The notes beneath the pieces are model-generated. The model saw only the letters and a program-made list of their open reading frames with translations. It did no database searches and was not told where the DNA came from. Below, in pieces: positions 59,449-64,000 of a DNA stretch of 64,000 nt. Origin of the DNA: Flavobacterium sp. N2270 (lineage in GTDB: Bacteria; Bacteroidota; Bacteroidia; Flavobacteriales; Flavobacteriaceae); assembly GCF_025947225.1 (NCBI RefSeq), contig NZ_CP110005.1:434001-498000 (forward strand), given 5' to 3'. Position 1 is the stretch's first letter; each line of letters begins with the position of its first letter. Made by a program: the position numbers and the translations under genes.

Positions 59449-62400
59449 TTATTTTTTAATTATTCTTTTTACAATATTTTGATTGTTTGAAGATATTTTA
59501 ATGAAGTAAATACCTTGTGAAGCACTTGATAAGTCTAAACTAGTTTCTGAAACATTTAAATTTTCTTTTGTTAAAATTAATTTTCCAGAAATATCATAAA
59601 CTTCAATTTGTGTAGGTTCAAAATTACCATAAGAAATGGTTACTAAACCATTAGAAGGATTTGGATAAACAGTAATATTATTTAATTCAAAACTTTCACT
59701 AGCTAAAACACCGCTAATAAGGAAATCATCAATGTTAACTCCTTTTTGGTTTTCTGCTTCATCAGAATGAAATACAATTCTAAAAATTACATTAGAAGGA
59801 GCCCCTAAAGAAGTTAATGGGTATGAATATGTTTTCAACGTTAAATCTGTTCCTGTCCATTGAGCTCCAGGGCAATTATAACAATCATTACCTGCTGTTG
59901 CTTGTGTTCTGTCGCTATTATACCAGTTTGTATCCATAGTACCTAAAACAGCCCAGTTTGCTCCAAAATCTGTTGAATACTCAACATAAACAATATCCCA
60001 ATTTTGCTCTAAGTCAAACTTCATTGCAAAACTTATCTGCGGGTTTGAAACACTTGATAAATTATAACATTGTGAAACTAAATATGATTTCGTTAAATCA
60101 GGATAATTTGCAGTTGTTAAATTAGACGTATACACAGTGTTACCACCTGAGTTCATAGTTCCAGTAGTTCTTATTCCTCTTTCCCAAGCTGAGCCAGAAG
60201 CGCCTTCATTATAAGCAATTAATTCATCTGATGTATTTGTAAAGTTATTTACTACTCCAACTGTTCCCGCATCATTAATATAAAATGGAGTAAGTCCATT
60301 GTTATTATCTGGGTAAGCATCATTAGTAATTGTTGTAGTAACGTTCAAACTATGAACTCCTCTTGCTAAAACTAGTGCTGGTAAAGCAATTGTTGTAGTT
60401 GCACTAGAAGCTAAAGTTCCATTCCAAACATAATTATATGGAGTTCCATCTACAGTATAATTAACTGTTACAGAAGAAATTGAATTTGTACCATTATTTT
60501 TAACTTCAACTATAGGGGAAACATTACCACAATTAATATCTAAAGTAGGGTTTTGTATTTGAACTAATTTAACATCATTAGTTGGAACTTCAACAGGAAT
60601 ATCGGTTTGCCAAACACCTCTACCGTATGTTCCTGCAATTAATTTAGAATCTTCTAAGTTAATTTCAAGATCTGAAACAGAAACATTTGGTAAATTAGTA
60701 TCAAAAGGCGCCCATGAAGACATAGAATCATCTCTATAATACACTCCTAAACTAGTCCCCACGTAAAGTGGATTCGTTGTGTTTCTACCTTGATGAACTA
60801 TTATATTTTTACCAATACTTGGCATTCCTGTATTAAATGACGTAAAAGAAGCTCCTCCATTAGTTGATTTATAAACTTGTCCTGAAGTACCAGAAGTAGT
60901 AATATAAACAATGTTGCTGTCAGTAGAATGTACTTCAATAGAAGTAATATTAGCAGGAGCAGAATAAGCTAAACTAAAGTTAACTCCATGATTTGTACTT
61001 TTATATAAACCTGTACCATTTGCAACATACATAATATCATCATTTGATGGGTCTACATGTATTAACTCTAAGTTTCCACTTCCAATACTTCCTGTATTTT
61101 GCTGAACCCAAGCTCCTCCACTTAGTTTAAATAAATTTCCAAAACCAGAAAACAACTCTCCTTGAGAATTTGGCATTAATGGTGTTACCCAGTTACCACT
61201 TGCTCCACCAGGCGAACCAACAGAACCAGTAATTCCATTACCAGCAGTGTTACTTATATACATACTACTACCGTTTTGAATAAAACCGTAGTATAAATTT
61301 TGATTGGTTGGATCAATTGCAGCATCCATTCCGTCTGCTCCGTAATAATTTTTCCAAGCTCCTCCACTATATGCATGACCACCATTATCTTGTAAACCAC
61401 CTACAATATTTGCTGATGTTTGTTTTGCAACAGCAATTTTATAAAATTGACTTATTTGAGCAGTAGCTGTTAAATCAGTAAAGTTTGTTCCACCATTAAT
61501 AGATCGATATACTCCACCGTCACTTCCACAAAAAAGTTTCCCATTATAAAAACGCAAAAAGTGAATATCTGCGTGTGTATATGAAGCTGCTGTAGGCGAA
61601 CTCCAATTATTTATCTTACTTACAGATGTTCCCCCATTTGTAGATTTCCAAACATTTAAACACCCTGTATATATCTCATCCGCATTAGTATCTGAAACAG
61701 CAAATGCAAGATCATACCATGCTTGAGTAGATTCAAAAACATCATTTGTAGCTGAACTTTCAAATGATGATCTTTTTGTCCAAGTTGCTCCTTCATCAAT
61801 AGATCTATAAATTCCTTGATAAGCATTACCTGTTGTAGCACTTAAGATGTACACATAATTATTATTAGCTGGTGTAACATCTAAAATTAACCTTCCTGAA
61901 GTAGTAGGTAAATTACTCGAGATATTCAAGAAAGAAGATGCAGTGTCAATAGAACGATAAAATCTATAAGTTGTAACACTTGAAATTGTTGTTCTTCCTG
62001 TTGCATATACCGTTGTAGGATCATTTGGCTTAAACCTAACTGAACCTTGAGCAAAGCTCCCTGTTTGTACAACAGACCATGTTGTACCACCGTTTGAAGT
62101 TTTATAAAGTCCAACACTTGTTGCACATAATAATATTTGATTATTTGTTGGATGCATTATAATATCACCCGCTCTTGTTGATGTATTTGTAAAAGTTAAA
62201 CCTGTAGTATTCCAAGTAGCACCGCCGTCAGTAGATTTAAGAACACCTATTGAATAAGTATCTCCAGCATCTTTATCTCCAGTAGCAATATAAATAACAT
62301 TTGAATCAGTATGATCTACAGCAATTCCAGAAACACCTATTTGAGGTAACTCATCTGACAATGGAACCCAATTTACTCCAGAGTCAATAGATTTCCAAAT

Positions 62401-62865
62401 TCCTCCTGCTGGGGTTCCTATATATAAAGTAGTTGAAGTATTTGGATCTTCATAAACAAAATTAACCCTACCTTGTCCAGAAGACCAAGAACCAGTATTA
62501 GTATGTGTAAATGGACCAACTGGTTGCCAATTACTTGGCGGTAAAGAAATCGTACTTCTAGCTTGTCTTGCTTGTTGTTTTTGACTCCAAGCGTCCCACA
62601 TTTCTTGCGGAGTAATTAAATGCCCTTGATCGTTAACTTTGTTACGCCAATGGTATTCCCAACGCATAAAAGGTTTGTAACCTGAGCCTTTAACATTTTT
62701 GTCGTGAGATAGCCAATATTGATCAAACTCATTCTTTAATTCGTCAATTGACAATTCGTTTTGTCTTGAACTTTGCGAATTAACGCTCCAAGGGGCGAAT
62801 TCATTAAATTGCGAATATCCTAAACAGGAAGTTAGCAAAATTAATAATACGTAAAATTTTTTCAT
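59449..62865 (-). CDS. BNR/sortilin-like beta-propeller surface protein with T9SS sorting domain
   Basis: An 1138-residue exported protein. Signal peptide to GYSQ; a basic spacer (about 25-105); then many propeller repeats of the Asp-box/BNR type (WKSIDSGVNWVPLS, LKSTDGGATWNTTG, YKTSNGGTTWSVVQ, YRSIDEGATWTKRS, YKSTNGGASFTSF) over about 110-750. A CARDB-like domain (about 760-870), a jelly-roll module (about 875-1060, AWERGIRTT, FDLEQNWDIVYVEYSTDFG) and a sorting domain (ITVYPNPSNGLV... IVKRIIKK) follow. Asp-box propellers occur in sialidases and in carbohydrate-binding and sortilin-like proteins; no catalytic set was identified, so binding or adhesion is more likely than hydrolysis. Confidence 0.9.
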   Translation of the reverse strand: MKKFYVLLILLTSCLGYSQFNEFAPWSVNSQSSRQNELSIDELKNEFDQYWLSHDKNVKGSGYKPFMRWEYHWRNKVNDQGHLITPQEMWDAWSQKQQARQARSTISLPPSNWQPVGPFTHTNTGSWSSGQGRVNFVYEDPNTSTTLYIGTPAGGIWKSIDSGVNWVPLSDELPQIGVSGIAVDHTDSNVIYIATGDKDAGDTYSIGVLKSTDGGATWNTTGLTFTNTSTRAGDIIMHPTNNQILLCATSVGLYKTSNGGTTWSVVQTGSFAQGSVRFKPNDPTTVYATGRTTISSVTTYRFYRSIDTASSFLNISSNLPTTSGRLILDVTPANNNYVYILSATTGNAYQGIYRSIDEGATWTKRSSFESSATNDVFESTQAWYDLAFAVSDTNADEIYTGCLNVWKSTNGGTSVSKINNWSSPTAASYTHADIHFLRFYNGKLFCGSDGGVYRSINGGTNFTDLTATAQISQFYKIAVAKQTSANIVGGLQDNGGHAYSGGAWKNYYGADGMDAAIDPTNQNLYYGFIQNGSSMYISNTAGNGITGSVGSPGGASGNWVTPLMPNSQGELFSGFGNLFKLSGGAWVQQNTGSIGSGNLELIHVDPSNDDIMYVANGTGLYKSTNHGVNFSLAYSAPANITSIEVHSTDSNIVYITTSGTSGQVYKSTNGGASFTSFNTGMPSIGKNIIVHQGRNTTNPLYVGTSLGVYYRDDSMSSWAPFDTNLPNVSVSDLEINLEDSKLIAGTYGRGVWQTDIPVEVPTNDVKLVQIQNPTLDINCGNVSPIVEVKNNGTNSISSVTVNYTVDGTPYNYVWNGTLASSATTTIALPALVLARGVHSLNVTTTITNDAYPDNNNGLTPFYINDAGTVGVVNNFTNTSDELIAYNEGASGSAWERGIRTTGTMNSGGNTVYTSNLTTANYPDLTKSYLVSQCYNLSSVSNPQISFAMKFDLEQNWDIVYVEYSTDFGANWAVLGTMDTNWYNSDRTQATAGNDCYNCPGAQWTGTDLTLKTYSYPLTSLGAPSNVIFRIVFHSDEAENQKGVNIDDFLISGVLASESFELNNITVYPNPSNGLVTISYGNFEPTQIEVYDISGKLILTKENLNVSETSLDLSSASQGIYFIKISSNNQNIVKRIIKK

Positions 62866-62936
62866 GTTTTTAGTAGTTTTTAGTAGGTAAACATCACAAA
62901 TATAGAAAGTTATTTACGATAAATATAGATTTTCTC

Positions 62937-62944
62937 TATTTTTG
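62937..62944 (+). promoter_or_regulatory. -7 promoter box (TATTTTTG) of the SCO gene
   Basis: A perfect TAnnTTTG match only 11 bp before the ATG at 62956, implying a very short 5' leader. Confidence 0.55.
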
Positions 62945-62955
62945 CAAAAAAAACG

Positions 62956-63615
62956 ATGCTATTTAAAAAATATAAAATATTCATTCTCACATTTATATCT
63001 ATATCAATAATTATTTTTATTGCCATTTATTCTTTATTAAAGCCTCAAAAAACACTTAAAATCTTTTCGCCTAGAGATGTAAATACTGAATTAGTTGACA
63101 CAACCGTTCAACACATTGGATACAATCATACTATTGCCGATTTTGCATTTACTAATCAAAACGGAAAAATCATTACTCAAAAAGATTATGAAGGAAAGAT
63201 TTATGTAGCTGATTTCTTTTTTACTACTTGCCCTACAATTTGTCCTAAAATGACAGATAATATGGTTTGGCTACAAGAACAAATTAAAAACAACCCAAAA
63301 GTAATGTTACTTTCTTATTCGGTAACTCCAGATATTGATAGTGTTCCTGTATTGAAAAAATATGCGTTGGAAAAAGGTGTTGACGACTCAAAATGGAACT
63401 TGGTCACCGGAAATAAAAAAGACATTTATTACATTGCCAGAAAATCATATTTAGCAGTAAAAACTGGAAAACCAGAAGACATGTATGATATGGTTCATAC
63501 CGAAAACTTTATTTTAGTTGATCAAAAAAGGAGAATTAGAGGTTTTTATGACGGAACTAACCTAGAAGAAGTTAAAAAACTTTTAGAAGACATCAACTAT
63601 CTTTCGCAAGAGTAA
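62956..63615 (+). CDS. SCO1/SenC family copper chaperone
   Basis: A 219-residue membrane-anchored thioredoxin-fold protein. One N-terminal helix (IFILTFISISIIIFIAIYSLL), then FTNQNGKIITQKDYEGKIYVADFFFTTCPTICPKM with the CxxxC copper site, and the distal His in MVHTENFILVD. SCO proteins deliver copper to the CuA centre of cytochrome oxidase or act as thiol reductants in the periplasm. It stands alone here, upstream of the iron-transport operon on the same strand. Confidence 0.94.
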   Translation: MLFKKYKIFILTFISISIIIFIAIYSLLKPQKTLKIFSPRDVNTELVDTTVQHIGYNHTIADFAFTNQNGKIITQKDYEGKIYVADFFFTTCPTICPKMTDNMVWLQEQIKNNPKVMLLSYSVTPDIDSVPVLKKYALEKGVDDSKWNLVTGNKKDIYYIARKSYLAVKTGKPEDMYDMVHTENFILVDQKRRIRGFYDGTNLEEVKKLLEDINYLSQE

Positions 63616-63624
63616 AATTAATTT

Positions 63625-63638
63625 ATGATAATTATCAT
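63625..63638. promoter_or_regulatory. Fur-type operator upstream of feoAB
   Basis: Perfect 14-bp palindrome ATGATAATTATCAT, close to half-sites of the Fur box (GATAAT / ATTATC). It lies immediately upstream of the -33 element of the feo promoter, so an iron-loaded repressor could block RNA polymerase. Confidence 0.65.
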
Positions 63639-63639
63639 T

Positions 63640-63667
63640 TTGATTTTCTAAATAATAGCTACATTTG
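63640..63667 (+). promoter_or_regulatory. feoAB promoter
   Basis: -33 TTG (63640-63642), 17-bp spacer, -7 box TACATTTG (63660-63667), a full match to the Bacteroidota consensus, 24 bp before the GTG at 63692. Confidence 0.7.
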
Positions 63668-63691
63668 TATTTTAATTCAATCTAAATAAGA

Positions 63692-63928
63692 GTGGCTGTT
63701 TTACTTTCAGATTTAAAAATTGGCGAAAAAGCAATAATTCTCGATGTAAATATTGAAGAAATTCCGTTGAAGTTACTTGAAATGGGTTGCTTACCTGGAA
63801 ACAATATTCAATTATTGCAAATAGCTCCTTTTGGAGATCCATTATATTTTAACATCAATGATTCTCATGTAGCCATAAGAAAAGAAACTGCTGCAGAAGT
63901 CACAATTCGTTTAGAAATACAGATTTAA
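63692..63928 (+). CDS. feoA: Ferrous iron transport protein A
   Basis: A 78-residue SH3-like cytoplasmic protein that supports FeoB in Fe2+ uptake. Typical sequence: LSDLKIGEKAIILDVN, PLKLLEMGCLPGNNIQLLQIAPFGDPLYFNINDSHVAIRKETAAEV. The start is a GTG at 63692 giving M-AVLLSDLKIGEK, consistent with the usual FeoA length. It lies under a Fur-type operator and is followed after 4 bp by feoB. Confidence 0.93.
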   Translation: MAVLLSDLKIGEKAIILDVNIEEIPLKLLEMGCLPGNNIQLLQIAPFGDPLYFNINDSHVAIRKETAAEVTIRLEIQI

Positions 63929-63932
63929 TTTA

Positions 63933-64000
63933 ATGCACAATACCACTATAAAAGTAGCTTTAATTGGAAATCCTAATGTGGGTAAAACTTCTGTTTTTAA
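63933..64000 (+). CDS. feoB: Ferrous iron transporter FeoB, 5' end only
   Basis: The first 22 residues before the right edge: MHNTTIKVALIGNPNVGKTSVF, with the G1 (P-loop) motif GNPNVGKTS of the FeoB GTPase domain. Its position 4 bp after feoA agrees. The rest (GTPase and membrane channel) is outside the window. Confidence 0.93.
   Translation, partial: MHNTTIKVALIGNPNVGKTSVF

Overview
The window is AT-rich chromosomal DNA from a member of the Flavobacteriaceae (Bacteroidota), most like Flavobacterium or a close relative. The evidence is: many secreted proteins with type IX secretion (T9SS) C-terminal sorting domains, the T9SS/gliding lipoprotein SprE/PorW, GLPGLI and DUF4292 families, promoters of the Bacteroidota type (-7 box TAnnTTTG), an SDR-type L-threonine dehydrogenase, and an ATP synthase operon without atpD and atpC. 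No prophage, insertion sequence, CRISPR array or plasmid backbone was seen. Most of the window is core genome; the unusual material lies mainly between the genes.

Layout. 1-5.2 kb: the 5' part of an OmpA-type lipoprotein gene, exonuclease III, and a possible unit of a small secreted two-cysteine peptide, a GLPGLI protein and a TonB-receptor-like outer-membrane protein. 5.2-10 kb: a two-domain acyltransferase of the OlsF (aminolipid) type, two small membrane proteins, a 2-hydroxyacid dehydrogenase fused to a VOC domain, and a secreted protein. 10-15.7 kb: mgtE, rsmA, a DUF4286 gene, a TPR protein and serS. 15.8-23.4 kb: an M1 peptidase with a T9SS tail, rseP, two identical tRNA-Asn genes, an NTF2-like secreted protein, tdh, a lipoprotein and another T9SS cargo. 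23.5-34.4 kb: mfd, then an envelope gene run (EnvC-like protein, DUF4292 lipoprotein, TPR protein, sugar nucleotidyltransferase, GIY-YIG protein, dut, flippase, lipoprotein). 34.5-44 kb: the ATP synthase operon atpB-E-F-H-(unrelated secreted gene)-A-G, preceded by DUF6168-like, AtpZ, bactofilin and sprE/porW genes. 44-56 kb: housekeeping and metabolic genes (ACT protein, yraN, LD-carboxypeptidase, metG, HAD phosphatase, short ssb, GNAT-nitrilase fusion, SDR, DMT transporter, M13 peptidase). 56-64 kb: two convergent T9SS cargo proteins that share C-terminal modules, a SCO protein, and a Fur-box-preceded feoAB operon that runs off the end.

The most interesting observation is a family of three short non-coding transcription units (10026-10092 on +, 26981-27054 and 26846-26920 on -). 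Each has a near-identical 27-nt 5' end, a variable rho-independent terminator, a TATnTTTA -7 box exactly 4 nt before the conserved GG, and a conserved TTTAACAAAAWWTACAT box at exactly the same distance (60 bp) upstream. No protein explains this conservation, so I read them as a co-regulated small-RNA family. Other observations are a 49-bp tandem repeat that duplicates the 3' end of atpG, dispersed palindromic repeats around a GIY-YIG gene and apparently inside an SDR coding sequence, and an unrelated secreted-protein gene inside the ATP synthase operon.
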